Assembly: GCF_023913775.1 (NCBI RefSeq)
Contig: NZ_JAMXAX010000001.1
Span: forward strand, 124,001 to 188,000
Length of the DNA stretch: 64,000 nt
Source of the DNA: Acidovorax facilis
GTDB taxonomy: Bacteria > Pseudomonadota > Gammaproteobacteria > Burkholderiales > Burkholderiaceae_C
Direction of reading: 5' to 3'
The stretch's first letter is position 1. Every line of letters starts with the position of its first letter. Position numbers and translations under genes: made by a program. Below are positions 50,821 to 59,469 of the stretch, piece after piece. The notes below the pieces were generated by a model, which had not been told where the DNA came from, did not search any database, and saw only the letters and a program-made list of their open reading frames with translations.

Positions 50821-52782
50821 GTGGGACCTTCATTCAACGAACAGTTCGACCAGCATGGTGCCTGGCGGCGTGAGTTCGCCCAGCAACTCAAGCGGCTGGC
50901 CGAGTGGATGTCCTCGCACGAACTCATGGACGCAGCAGTTCAGGAGCGGCTGCAACGCCTGGAGGAGCAGGTTCGCAGCGACAAGGTCATGGTGGCGTTT
51001 GTTGCCGAATTTTCGCGCGGCAAATCTGAGTTGATCAACGCGATCTTCTTTGCAGACTATGGCCGCCGCATCATGCCTGCGAGTGCAGGGCGCACCACCA
51101 TGTGCCCCACCGAACTTGGGTACGACGCCAGCGTGGCGCCCAGCCTTCGTCTGCTGCCCATTGAAACCCGACTGCAGATGCAGAGCTTGGCGGAGTGGCG
51201 GGTTAAAACGGACCGGTGGCAGGAGATCCCCCTGGATGTCGGAAACGCGGACCAGATTGCCAAGGCGCTCGAAAAGGTGGCCGAAGTACGAAAGGTCAGC
51301 CTGGACAATGCGCGGGCATTGGGCTTTTGGCACGATGATCTGACCGATGAAAACCCTGTGCCTGATGCCCAGGGCTTGGTGGAGGTGCCCATGTGGCGCC
51401 ACGCCCTCATCAATATTCCCCATCCTTTGCTGAAACAGGGGCTGGTGATTCTGGACACGCCAGGGCTGAATGCCGTGGGCGCTGAGCCTGAACTGACCGT
51501 CAACCTGATTCCGCAGGCGCATGCGGTGGTCTTCATTCTGAGCGCTGATACCGGAGTTACCCGCTCTGATTTGTCCATCTGGCGCGAGCACCTGGCCATT
51601 TCGGCGGACAGCATGGATGCCCGGCTGGTGGTGCTCAACAAGATAGACACCTTGTGGGACACGCTCAATTCTGCAGAGCAGGTGCAGGCGCAGATGGAGC
51701 GCCAGTGCAGTACGTCTGCAGAAATGTTGGGTGTTCCGTTGGATAGGGTTGTGCCCGTGTCTGCGCAGAAAGGGCTGGTCGCCAAGATCACTGCTGATGA
51801 TCTGCTGCTGGAGACCAGCGGCCTGCCTGTTCTGGAAGAGGCGCTGGCCAAAGGAATCATGGGGCGGCGGCAGTCTATTTTGCGGGCGGCTGTGGCCAAC
51901 GGCGTGGCCAGTTTGCGCACTGAGACTTCTCGGGTCATCAATATCCGGCGCCGAGATCTTGACGACCAGATGGCCGAATTGCGAAGCCTGCGCGGCAAGA
52001 ATGCGTCTGTGATCGAATCGATGCGGCACCGCATTGAGCAGGAACAGCGGGAGTTTGACCTGAGCACTTCCAAAATCCAGGCAGTGCGTGCGGTCCACCT
52101 GAAGCTGCTTCGAGATGTATTTCAGCAGTTGGGCGCCAAGGCGCTCAAAGTCGAGCTTTCTGAATTGGCGCAGACCCTGCAGCAAAAAGGGCTCAAGCTG
52201 GGTGTGAAGAAAATCTATCTTCAGACTTTTGACAAGTTGCGCGGTACGCTGGACAAAGCACAAGCGTCAGGCACTGAGATTCAGGCCATGTTGGGTGGCA
52301 CCTTCAGGCAACTCAATGCCGAGTTTGGCTTTTCTCTGCAGGTCCCTTCGCCTCCGCAACTGGAGCACTTTACGCACGATCTGAATCAGATCGAACAGAG
52401 CCATCTCCAATACCTCGGCATGGGTAACGCGCTCAAGCTGGCCCAGCCCGAGTTTGCGGAACGTCTGGTCCGGGCCCTGGCCATGCGTTTGCGTACCGTG
52501 TATGAATCGGCCGCGAACGATCTTGAACTGTGGAGCAAATCTGCTACGGCCCAACTGGATGCGCAGCTGCGTGAGCGTCGCCGTAGTTTTGCGCGTCGCA
52601 TCGAGGCTGTGGATCGCATTCAGCAGGCTGCCAGCGGTTTGGTGGAGCGCATTGCGGAAATTGAAGCGAGTGAGGATGAGTTGGTCCAACTGGAGCAAAG
52701 GCTGCAGGAGCTGACCTCCCAGCTTGTTGCTCTGCCCGGTCTTGACTCCGTGACCTCGGGTAGCCATCTGGTATCTGCATGA
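50821..52782 (+). CDS. Dynamin-like GTPase
   Basis: A 653-residue large GTPase. The P-loop is VAEFSRGKSELINAIF (Gly67-Lys68-Ser69; the usual first Gly is Ala62). G3 is DTPG (212-215) in VILDTPGLNAVG, G4 is NKID (273-276). A long helical region with likely coiled coil follows (around 370-425: RRRDLDDQMAELRSLRGKN, ESMRHRIEQEQREFD), and a second near the C-terminus (615-645). No clear membrane segment. It begins at a GTG (50821) with GGGAG seven bases upstream. Its stop overlaps the mutY ATG (ATGA), so MutY is translated after it. Function unknown; bacterial dynamins usually remodel membranes. Confidence 0.85.
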   Translation: MGPSFNEQFDQHGAWRREFAQQLKRLAEWMSSHELMDAAVQERLQRLEEQVRSDKVMVAFVAEFSRGKSELINAIFFADYGRRIMPASAGRTTMCPTELGYDASVAPSLRLLPIETRLQMQSLAEWRVKTDRWQEIPLDVGNADQIAKALEKVAEVRKVSLDNARALGFWHDDLTDENPVPDAQGLVEVPMWRHALINIPHPLLKQGLVILDTPGLNAVGAEPELTVNLIPQAHAVVFILSADTGVTRSDLSIWREHLAISADSMDARLVVLNKIDTLWDTLNSAEQVQAQMERQCSTSAEMLGVPLDRVVPVSAQKGLVAKITADDLLLETSGLPVLEEALAKGIMGRRQSILRAAVANGVASLRTETSRVINIRRRDLDDQMAELRSLRGKNASVIESMRHRIEQEQREFDLSTSKIQAVRAVHLKLLRDVFQQLGAKALKVELSELAQTLQQKGLKLGVKKIYLQTFDKLRGTLDKAQASGTEIQAMLGGTFRQLNAEFGFSLQVPSPPQLEHFTHDLNQIEQSHLQYLGMGNALKLAQPEFAERLVRALAMRLRTVYESAANDLELWSKSATAQLDAQLRERRRSFARRIEAVDRIQQAASGLVERIAEIEASEDELVQLEQRLQELTSQLVALPGLDSVTSGSHLVSA

Positions 52783-53849
52783 GCGACGGTGGGCGGGAGG
52801 ATGTGGCTGGGCTCGTGGTCGCATGGCAGGCGTCTCATGGCCGCAATCACCTGCCTTGGCAACAGACGCGCGATCCGTACCGGGTCTGGCTGTCCGAGAT
52901 CATGCTGCAGCAAACGCAGGTTACGACGGTGCTTGACTACTACGGGCGCTTTCTGGAGCGTTTTCCCGACGTAGTGGCCTTGTCGCTGGCAGAGCAGGAC
53001 GAAGTGATGGGTCTCTGGAGCGGGCTGGGCTACTACACCCGGGCCCGCAACCTGCATCGCTGCGCCCAGCAGGTTGTGGCAGAGCACGGAGGCACCTTTC
53101 CTCGCACCGCCGAGATGCTGGCTACCTTGCCGGGGATTGGTCGCTCCACCGCTGGAGCGATTGCCGCATTCTGTTTCTCTGAACGCGTGCCTATTCTTGA
53201 TGCCAACGTGCGCAGGGTTTTGACGCGTTTGCTCGGCTTTGAAAAGGACCTCGCGTCGTCGGGAAACGAGCGTCTGCTCTGGAAGGAGGCGGAGTCACTG
53301 CTGCCGCAGAAAAATCTGCTTACGGCCATGCCCCGCTATACCCAGGGACTCATGGATCTGGGAGCGTCGATTTGTACGCCACGATTGCCACGCTGCGACC
53401 GGTGTCCTTTGGCGGGCCGCTGTGTGGCATTCAAAGACGGAGATCCACAACGCTACCCTGTCAAGACGCGCAAGCTGGCACGCCGGTCTGAATCCTGGCA
53501 GCTTCTGGTTCTTCGAAATCCTGCTGGGCAGGTGTGGTTGCAACGTCGCCCCTCTGCTGGGATATGGGCTGGCATGCATTGTGTGCCGGTCTTCGCCGAC
53601 GGCGCCTCTTTGAACGGATATGTCAAATTCCTAGGTGATGCTTCTCGCATTGCCTGCAACGAGCTCCAGCCTTTTCTCCATGTGCTGACACACAGGGATT
53701 TGCATCTTCACCCCGTGTTGGTCACGGGGGAGGTTCCGGATCAGCCCACTGAAGAAGGGGCGTGGTTTGGGGTCAATGAGTGGTCCTCTATCGGCCTGCC
53801 TGCTCCCATCCGCAAGCTGCTTGATTCGACCCAAGCTCAGTTGTGGTGA
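52779..53849 (+). CDS. mutY: MutY, A/G-specific adenine glycosylase
   Basis: Removes adenine mispaired with 8-oxoguanine, 356 residues (E. coli 350). Catalytic residues are Glu40 (LSEIMLQQTQV) and Asp141 (ILDANVRRVL). The helix-hairpin-helix is LATLPGIGRSTAGAIAAF, and the [4Fe-4S] cysteines are 199, 206, 209 and 215 (CTPRLPRCDRCPLAGRC). The C-terminal Nudix-like domain recognises the oxidised base (WLQRRPSAGIWAGMHCVPVF, HVLTHRDLHLHPV). ATGA overlap with the GTPase gene. Convergent with rapZ, 27 bases apart. Confidence 0.96.
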   Translation: MSDGGREDVAGLVVAWQASHGRNHLPWQQTRDPYRVWLSEIMLQQTQVTTVLDYYGRFLERFPDVVALSLAEQDEVMGLWSGLGYYTRARNLHRCAQQVVAEHGGTFPRTAEMLATLPGIGRSTAGAIAAFCFSERVPILDANVRRVLTRLLGFEKDLASSGNERLLWKEAESLLPQKNLLTAMPRYTQGLMDLGASICTPRLPRCDRCPLAGRCVAFKDGDPQRYPVKTRKLARRSESWQLLVLRNPAGQVWLQRRPSAGIWAGMHCVPVFADGASLNGYVKFLGDASRIACNELQPFLHVLTHRDLHLHPVLVTGEVPDQPTEEGAWFGVNEWSSIGLPAPIRKLLDSTQAQLW

Positions 53850-53876
53850 GCGTACCAGGGCTTTGTTGCGTAGATA

Positions 53877-54740
53877 TCAACGTCCATCCAGCTCTCGGTG
53901 TCTCTTCAGGGTTGCCCAACGGCTGCTCAAAACATCGGCAAGTCGTTCCACCAAGTAGACCGAGCGGTGCTGGCCGCCAGTGCAGCCCACCGCGACCGTG
54001 ACATAACTGCGGTGGTTCCGGTCAAGCATTTCCAGCCAGTGCGCGAGAAATTGCTCAATATGCGCCTGCATCAGCGACACATCGGGTTGCTGGCGCAGGA
54101 AATGGGCTACAGGTTCGTCCAGCCCCGTCAGATCCCGCAGCGCAGGTTCATAGTGTGGGTTCGGCAACATTCGCACATCAAAGACGTAGTCAGCGTCCAT
54201 CGGTATGCCACGCTTGAATGCAAAAGACTGGAATACCAGGGTCATCTGTCCCCGGGTGGTGACAAGCAAACTCTTCACGTAGCTTTGGAGCTGTGAAGCC
54301 CGTATGGTGCTTGTGTCGATCACATGCGAATGTTCTCGCAGTTCCGCCAGCAGCTCGCGCTCCAACTCGATAATCTGCACGAGCGCTTTTCGACCCTGTT
54401 GGAGATCGTCGTGCGACAGCGGGTGGCGTCTGCGTGTTTCTGAGAAACGCCTGACAAGCGTATCGATGGTGGCGTCGAGGAAAACCGATTGCACCGAAAC
54501 GCCCTCGCTCCTTAGCCGACTCAGCTCCTGTGGAACCTGATGCAATGAGGTGGCACTTCGAACGTCCATCGCGATAGCAACGCGGTTGCCGTGGTGACGG
54601 TGTTCCAGCGCCACAAAAGCTGGCAGCAGTTCTGGGGGCAGGTTGTCTACGCAGTAATACCCTGCGTCCTCCAGCGCATGCAGCGCCACGGACTTTCCTG
54701 ATCCCGACATACCCGTGATCAAAACGATTTCAAGTGCCAT
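53877..54740 (-). CDS. rapZ: RapZ, RNase adapter protein / nucleotide-binding protein
   Basis: A 287-residue protein (E. coli 284) with an N-terminal kinase-like P-loop, GMSGSGKS (10-17), and a C-terminal sensor/RNA-binding half with [24 protein letters not shown] and [16 protein letters not shown]. In enterobacteria RapZ guides RNase E to GlmZ and senses glucosamine-6-phosphate; the same job here is only inferred. Its ATG shares one base with the recN stop (TGATG), so it is the last gene of nadK-recN-rapZ. No hprK, ptsN or rpoN is adjacent, unlike its setting in many proteobacteria. Confidence 0.93.
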   Translation of the reverse strand: MALEIVLITGMSGSGKSVALHALEDAGYYCVDNLPPELLPAFVALEHRHHGNRVAIAMDVRSATSLHQVPQELSRLRSEGVSVQSVFLDATIDTLVRRFSETRRRHPLSHDDLQQGRKALVQIIELERELLAELREHSHVIDTSTIRASQLQSYVKSLLVTTRGQMTLVFQSFAFKRGIPMDADYVFDVRMLPNPHYEPALRDLTGLDEPVAHFLRQQPDVSLMQAHIEQFLAHWLEMLDRNHRSYVTVAVGCTGGQHRSVYLVERLADVLSSRWATLKRHRELDGR

Positions 54741-56410
54741 CAGCCATGTCCTTCTCGTGCAACGGCCGCGAGATCCAGCATCTCGCTCGCGTGGGCGAGC
54801 GTAGTCTGGGTGGATCGTTCGCCGCCCAGCATGCGGGCAATTTCTGCCACACGGTTCTCGCCCTGTACCGTCGATACGGCGCTGGTGGTGCCATTCGGGC
54901 TCTTGCGTTTGGCCACCTTGAGGTGGTGGTGTGCGCAAGCCGCCACCTGCGGCAGGTGGGTGACCGCGAGCACCTGACGGTCGCTGCCAAGCTGCTGCAT
55001 CAGCCGCCCCACTGTTTCAGCCACCGCCCCACCTACGCCAGAGTCCACTTCATCAAAGATGAGCGTGGGAGCCATACCCAATTCACTGGTTGTTACAGCG
55101 ATGGCCAGCGAAATGCGGGAGAGTTCGCCGCCCGATGCGACTTTGCCGATGGGTTTGGGTGTCATCCCGGGATGGCCCGCGACGAGGAATACCACGTCAT
55201 CGATACCGTGGTGCGAGGGCTCTGAGGCCTTGGTCATGGAAACCTCGAATTTTCCTCCCTCCATGCCCAGGCCCTGCATGGCTTGGGTAATGGCGTGAGA
55301 CAGTTTCGGGGCGGCTTTGGCGCGACCCAGAGACAGCACGCGTGCCGACGCGTGGTAGGCCTTGGCACTGGCGGCCTCGGCGGCCTCCAGTCGTTCCAGA
55401 TCTGTCGCTGCGTCCAGCCGGCGCATCTCCTCCTTCCAGCTCTGGTGTAGAGCCGGCAGCTCTGCTGGCGTGCGCTTGTAACGGCGTGCCAAGGTCATCC
55501 AGAGCGAAATGCGGGTGTCGAGTTCGGCCAGGCGCTGTGGATCTATTTCCACGTGCCTCAAATACAGCTGCAGCGAGTGGAGCACGTCGCTGGCTTGTGC
55601 GAGGCTGGAAGAAAGTATGTCTGCGAGCGGTGCGAACTCGGGCTCAATATGCTCATGGCTTTGGAGAAGATCGTGCGCGCGTGCAAGCCCAGTCAGTGCA
55701 CCAGCATCTTCATCTTGGAGGGCTTGGATGGCGCCCTCGGCCCCTTCCAGCAGCGCCTGTGCATGTGAGAGGCGTTTGTGTTGTGCGTCGAGTTCTTCCC
55801 ATTCGCCATCAATGGGTGCGAGCTTGTCCACCTCGTTGATCTGCCATTGCAGACGCTCACTTTCCTGCTGCAAATTAGCCTGGGCCAGGCGTGCTTGCTC
55901 CAGGGCTTTTTGATCCTTTCGCCATTGGGTCCAGAGCGCTGCGGTTTCTGCTGTGTGCACCCCTGCAAATGCGTCCAGCAGGCCGCGTACCGAGTCTGGT
56001 CTTGTAAGGCTTTGCCAAGCATGCTGCCCGTGGATGTCTAGCAGGCTGTCTCCTAATGCCCGCAGCTGGGCAGCAGTGGCTGGGGTGCCATTGATCCAAG
56101 CCCTGCTTTTGCCCTGAGAGTCCACGGTCCGACGCAAAAGCAACAGCTCATCAATGTCAAAACCCGCTTCCTCCAGCCATGGCTGGAGATGGGGTGGGCA
56201 ATCGAACTCAGCGCAAAGATCCGCTTTGTCAGCGCCTTCGCGAACCACACCTGCATCGGAGCGTGCGCCCAGAACGAGTTGCAGTGCATCAATCAGGATG
56301 GATTTTCCAGCGCCTGTTTCTCCCGTCAGCACGGTGAAACCGGAGCTTAGTTCAAGTTCAAGCGCTTGAACGATCACAAAATCGCGCAGGGTAATCCGCC
56401 GGAGCGCCAT
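54740..56410 (-). CDS. recN: RecN, DNA repair SMC-like ATPase
   Basis: A 556-residue (E. coli 553) SMC-family protein for double-strand-break repair. Walker A is [11 protein letters not shown] near residue 30. The central part is a helical coiled coil interrupted by the globular segment around [16 protein letters not shown]. The signature/Walker B half has [15 protein letters not shown] and [13 protein letters not shown], followed by [17 protein letters not shown]. Its start is two bases after the nadK stop and its stop overlaps the rapZ start. Probably damage-inducible in relatives, but no LexA box is visible at the short nadK/hrcA promoter region. Confidence 0.95.
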   Translation of the reverse strand: MALRRITLRDFVIVQALELELSSGFTVLTGETGAGKSILIDALQLVLGARSDAGVVREGADKADLCAEFDCPPHLQPWLEEAGFDIDELLLLRRTVDSQGKSRAWINGTPATAAQLRALGDSLLDIHGQHAWQSLTRPDSVRGLLDAFAGVHTAETAALWTQWRKDQKALEQARLAQANLQQESERLQWQINEVDKLAPIDGEWEELDAQHKRLSHAQALLEGAEGAIQALQDEDAGALTGLARAHDLLQSHEHIEPEFAPLADILSSSLAQASDVLHSLQLYLRHVEIDPQRLAELDTRISLWMTLARRYKRTPAELPALHQSWKEEMRRLDAATDLERLEAAEAASAKAYHASARVLSLGRAKAAPKLSHAITQAMQGLGMEGGKFEVSMTKASEPSHHGIDDVVFLVAGHPGMTPKPIGKVASGGELSRISLAIAVTTSELGMAPTLIFDEVDSGVGGAVAETVGRLMQQLGSDRQVLAVTHLPQVAACAHHHLKVAKRKSPNGTTSAVSTVQGENRVAEIARMLGGERSTQTTLAHASEMLDLAAVAREGHG

Positions 56411-56412
56411 GG

Positions 56413-57309
56413 TCAGGAGCCCCCTTCATTCCAGCGCAGCTTTTTGCGCAGGGTGGCAAAGTAGTTCCAGCCTTGAGGATGGAGAAACCGCACGCAGTGC
56501 TCTGACCTTTTCACCAGAATGCGGTCGCCATGCAGCAGTGAGGCCAGTGACTGCATGTCAAAGTTGGCACTGACATCCCGACCACTCACAACCTCAACCG
56601 CCACCTCGGTGGCATCCGACAGAACAATCGGTCGGTTGGAGAGCGTATGAGGGGCGATGGGCACCAGCACCCATCCGGGAATGGAGGGGTGAAGCATGGG
56701 ACCACCGGCTGACAGCGAATACGCCGTTGACCCTGTGGGTGAGGCGATGATGAGTCCGTCTGCGCGTTGGTTCGCCACAAATCGGCCGCCGACCTCGACC
56801 CGCAATTCCACCATGCCTGAAGTCGCGCCTCGGTTCACAACGACATCGTTCATCGCGAGGGCTTCGAAGACGACGCGCTCGTCGCGCACGACCGTAGCGT
56901 GCATCAGCGGTCGCAAGTCTTCCTCGTATTCGCCCTGAAGCATGGGGGGAAGAGTGGCCTGATAGGTATCGAAAGGAATGTCGGTGATGAAGCCAAGCCG
57001 TCCCTGGTTGATGCCGATCAGGGGCGTCCCAAACCGGGCGAGCCGCCGACCTATGCCCAGCATGGTGCCGTCACCCCCGACCACCAGGCCCAGATCGCAT
57101 CGACTGCCTATCTCGTCTACATTCAGGACTGGATAGTGTGTGAGCCCGGTGTTGCTTGCGGTCTCAGCTTCCAGCATCACTTCGCAACCCTGGCGTTCAA
57201 GAAAATGGGCGATGTCTTCCAGGGCCTGGCGGGAGCTTTCACCGATGGAGCCCGCCGAAGAAGCTTGGTACTTGCCTATCAGTGCGACATGGCGGAAATT
57301 GGACGTCAT
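56413..57309 (-). CDS. nadK: NadK, NAD kinase
   Basis: Phosphorylates NAD to NADP, 298 residues (E. coli 292). The GGDGT motif (78-82) with catalytic Asp80 is in [10 protein letters not shown], followed by [11 protein letters not shown], the conserved ALNEV-equivalent [10 protein letters not shown], and [22 protein letters not shown] 57309 ([14 protein letters not shown]). Only 28 AT-rich bases separate it from the divergent hrcA start, so the two promoters overlap the coding ends. First gene of nadK-recN-rapZ. The nadK-recN pairing is common in beta- and gammaproteobacteria. Confidence 0.95.
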   Translation of the reverse strand: MTSNFRHVALIGKYQASSAGSIGESSRQALEDIAHFLERQGCEVMLEAETASNTGLTHYPVLNVDEIGSRCDLGLVVGGDGTMLGIGRRLARFGTPLIGINQGRLGFITDIPFDTYQATLPPMLQGEYEEDLRPLMHATVVRDERVVFEALAMNDVVVNRGATSGMVELRVEVGGRFVANQRADGLIIASPTGSTAYSLSAGGPMLHPSIPGWVLVPIAPHTLSNRPIVLSDATEVAVEVVSGRDVSANFDMQSLASLLHGDRILVKRSEHCVRFLHPQGWNYFATLRKKLRWNEGGS

Positions 57310-57337
57310 CGCGAAATTACATCATTAAAATCATTCC

Positions 57338-58342
57338 ATGCTCGATGACCGTGCCAAGTTGTTGCTCAAAGCGCTGGTCGAGCGCTACATCGCCGATGGG
57401 CAGCCCGTCGGATCCCGCACGTTGTCGCGCGCGTCTGGGCTGGATTTATCTCCAGCCACTATCCGTAACGTCATGGCGGATCTGGAGGAGTTAGGGCTGA
57501 TCGCGAGTCCCCACACCTCAGCCGGTCGCATTCCTACTGCACGAGGTTATCGGCTGTTTGTGGACACCATGCTGACAGTGCAGCGGGACCCTCTGACCCC
57601 TCCCCAGCTTGCGCCCGAACAGCCGCAAAAGGTGATCGCCAACGCTGCCCAGTTGCTATCCAATCTTTCGCAGTTCGTCGGTGTCGTTATGGCACCACGC
57701 AGAACATCGGTGTTCCGCCATATTGAGTTCTTGAGGCTGTCCGAGCGGAGATTTTTGGTCATCATCGTTTCGCCCGAGGGCGACGTTCAAAATCGCGTGA
57801 TCTTCACGGACGTGGACTACTCCCAGTCACAACTCATTGAGGCTTCCAACTTTCTGAACGCGCATTACGCGGGGCTTGCGATGGAGCAAGTGCGTGAGCG
57901 CCTGAAATCTGAGGTGGATGTGCTGCGCGGCGAGATCGCTTCGCTCATGCAGGCTGCGGTGAATGTGGGGTCTGAGGCTTTGTCCCAAGCGCAAGACGAG
58001 GTCGTGATTTCTGGTGAGCGCAACCTGCTGGCGGTCAGTGATTTCTCCAGCGACATGGGTAACTTGCGACGTGCCTTCGATCTGTTCGAACAGAAAACCC
58101 AGATTCTGCGGTTGCTGGATATCTCCAGCCAGGCCGAGGGAGTGCGCATCTACATTGGTGGTGAAAGCCATGTCGTGCCTTTTGAGGAGCTGTCCATCGT
58201 CAGTGCTCCGTATGAGGTAGACGGCAAAGTGGTCGGGACGCTAGGCGTGATCGGCCCCACGCGCATGCCATACGACCGGATGATTCAGATCGTGGACATC
58301 ACATCAAAGCTGGTGTCCAACGCACTCAGCCATCGCAAGTAA
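57338..58342 (+). CDS. hrcA: HrcA, heat-shock repressor
   Basis: A 334-residue repressor that binds the CIRCE operator and controls groESL/dnaK in bacteria using this circuit. The N-terminal winged helix has [17 protein letters not shown] and [37 protein letters not shown], the most conserved HrcA stretch. The sensor half includes GERNLL and a C-terminal [21 protein letters not shown]. Divergent from nadK. No CIRCE (TTAGCACTC dyad) is visible in this window, so its targets lie elsewhere. Confidence 0.95.
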   Translation: MLDDRAKLLLKALVERYIADGQPVGSRTLSRASGLDLSPATIRNVMADLEELGLIASPHTSAGRIPTARGYRLFVDTMLTVQRDPLTPPQLAPEQPQKVIANAAQLLSNLSQFVGVVMAPRRTSVFRHIEFLRLSERRFLVIIVSPEGDVQNRVIFTDVDYSQSQLIEASNFLNAHYAGLAMEQVRERLKSEVDVLRGEIASLMQAAVNVGSEALSQAQDEVVISGERNLLAVSDFSSDMGNLRRAFDLFEQKTQILRLLDISSQAEGVRIYIGGESHVVPFEELSIVSAPYEVDGKVVGTLGVIGPTRMPYDRMIQIVDITSKLVSNALSHRK

Positions 58343-58393
58343 AGCCCCTACAATACGGCGCTTGCCCCGTTGTATAGCGCTGGAGCATGGCCT

Positions 58394-58470
58394 GGGGCGT
58401 TAGCTCAGTTGGTTAGAGCAGAGGACTCATAATCCTTTGGTCGTTGGTTCAAGTCCAACACGCCCTACCA
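58394..58470 (+). tRNA. tRNA with CAU anticodon, probably tRNA-Ile2 (or elongator Met)
   Basis: A 77-base cloverleaf with encoded CCA: acceptor GGGGCGT/ACGCCCT (G-U at the end), D-arm GCTC-AGTTGGTTA-GAGC, anticodon stem AGGAC/TCCTT region around CTCATAA, T-arm GTTGG-TTCAAGT-CCAAC. The AGAGGACTCATAATCC and TTGGTCG pattern is closer to E. coli tRNA-Ile2 (lysidine-modified CAU) than to its elongator tRNA-Met. A check for TilS identity elements is needed to decide. Confidence 0.93.
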
Positions 58471-58660
58471 CCCATCCATTCGAATGGGCGATCATCACGA
58501 TCACGGCCAGTTTTCTTGTCGCAATGTGCGCCTTTCTTCTTTTGGAGTCTCTGGAGTGCATTACAATTGGGGCTTGCGTTGAGTTGAGCTTTTGCTGATC
58601 AGGCCCATGCGGCAGGTTACAGTAAAAAAGTTGATTTCAAAGATTGCCAAGAAATCATGC

Positions 58661-58666
58661 TATAAT
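58661..58666 (+). promoter_or_regulatory. -10 box of the tRNA-Arg promoter
   Basis: A perfect TATAAT ending 10 bases before the tRNA-Arg 5' end, inside an unusually AT-rich stretch (58615-58675). No well-placed -35 hexamer is visible; TTGATT at 58631 is too distant. Confidence 0.55.
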
Positions 58667-58676
58667 TCAAAGCTTA

Positions 58677-58753
58677 GCGGCTGTAGCTCAGCTGGATAGA
58701 GTACTTGGCTACGAACCAAGGGGTCGTGGGTTCGATTCCTGCCAGCCGCACCA
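58677..58753 (+). tRNA. tRNA-Arg (anticodon ACG)
   Basis: A 77-base cloverleaf with encoded CCA: acceptor GCGGCTG/CAGCCGC, D-arm GCTC-AGCTGGATA-GAGT, anticodon stem CTTGG/CCAAG enclosing CTACGAA with anticodon ACG (A34 read as inosine), T-arm GTGGG-TTCGATT-CCTGC. Followed after six bases by a strong terminator. Confidence 0.97.
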
Positions 58754-58759
58754 ATGTTT

Positions 58760-58791
58760 AAAGCCTGCAATCGCGAGATTGCAGGCTTTTT
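58760..58791 (+). terminator. Intrinsic terminator after tRNA-Arg
   Basis: AAAGCCTGCAATC-GCGA-GATTGCAGGCTTT is a perfect 13-bp stem with a tetraloop followed by TT, seven bases after the tRNA CCA. It separates the tRNA from greB. Confidence 0.9.
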
Positions 58792-58831
58792 CATTTGTCA
58801 AAGCGTTTCTCGCTGACGGGGGAGATCTTCC

Positions 58832-59398
58832 ATGAGCAAGGCCTTTACCAAAGAAACCGATGCTTCCGATGAGGATGAATTGGTGTTGCCTGCGTTGCCT
58901 GCGGGCGGTAAGAACTACATCACTCCGGCAGGATACGCGCGCCTGCGTGATGAGTTGCTGGACCTGATTGACAACGAGCGGCCCAAAGTGGTCGAAGCCG
59001 TGCACTGGGCTGCCAGCAACGGAGATCGGTCTGAAAATGGCGACTATCTCTACGGCAAGAAACGTTTGCGAGAGATTGATCGGCGCATCCGCTTTCTCAC
59101 CAAGCGGCTCGAGATTGCCGAAGTGGTGGATCCCAGCCTGCATGCGGGCAGCAATCAGGTGTTTTTCGGCTCCACAGTCACGTACATCGATGATGAAGGT
59201 ATAGGGCGCACGATCACCATCATGGGCATCGATGAGGCAGACAGCCGGGAATCGCAGGTGAGCTGGATCTCGCCGGTGGCGCGTGCGCTCTTGAAGGCCC
59301 ATGTGGGTGACGAGGTGCTGCTGCCTACGCCAGGAGGCGTGCGAAGCCTTGAAGTGGTGGCAGTGCAGTATCCGCAGCGCGCCGCGCATGCGGACTGA
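58832..59398 (+). CDS. greB: GreB, transcription elongation factor
   Basis: A 188-residue transcript-cleavage factor (E. coli 158) with an N-terminal extension of about 27 acidic residues. The coiled-coil domain has YARLRDELLDLIDNERP and the GreB-type tip and basic region NGDRSENGDYLYGKKRLREIDRRI; the acidic pair at the tip is present. The C-terminal FKBP-like domain has SWISPVARALLKAHVGDEVLL. It rescues backtracked RNA polymerase. GreB rather than GreA by the KKRLREIDRRIRFLTKRLE text. Convergent with the (p)ppGpp gene. Confidence 0.93.
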   Translation: MSKAFTKETDASDEDELVLPALPAGGKNYITPAGYARLRDELLDLIDNERPKVVEAVHWAASNGDRSENGDYLYGKKRLREIDRRIRFLTKRLEIAEVVDPSLHAGSNQVFFGSTVTYIDDEGIGRTITIMGIDEADSRESQVSWISPVARALLKAHVGDEVLLPTPGGVRSLEVVAVQYPQRAAHAD

Positions 59399-59469
59399 GC
59401 GGGGTCCGCGACGCCGCTTTACGCCAAGCCCAGCATGGGTTGATGGCGCCGCTCAGCGCTGTGAAGTGC

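Noticed and set aside
58343-58393. Terminator-like dyad TACAATACGG ... CCGTTGTA after hrcA
   Set aside because: The stem has a two-base bulge and no U-tract; it may overlap promoter elements for the tRNA, but nothing firm can be said.
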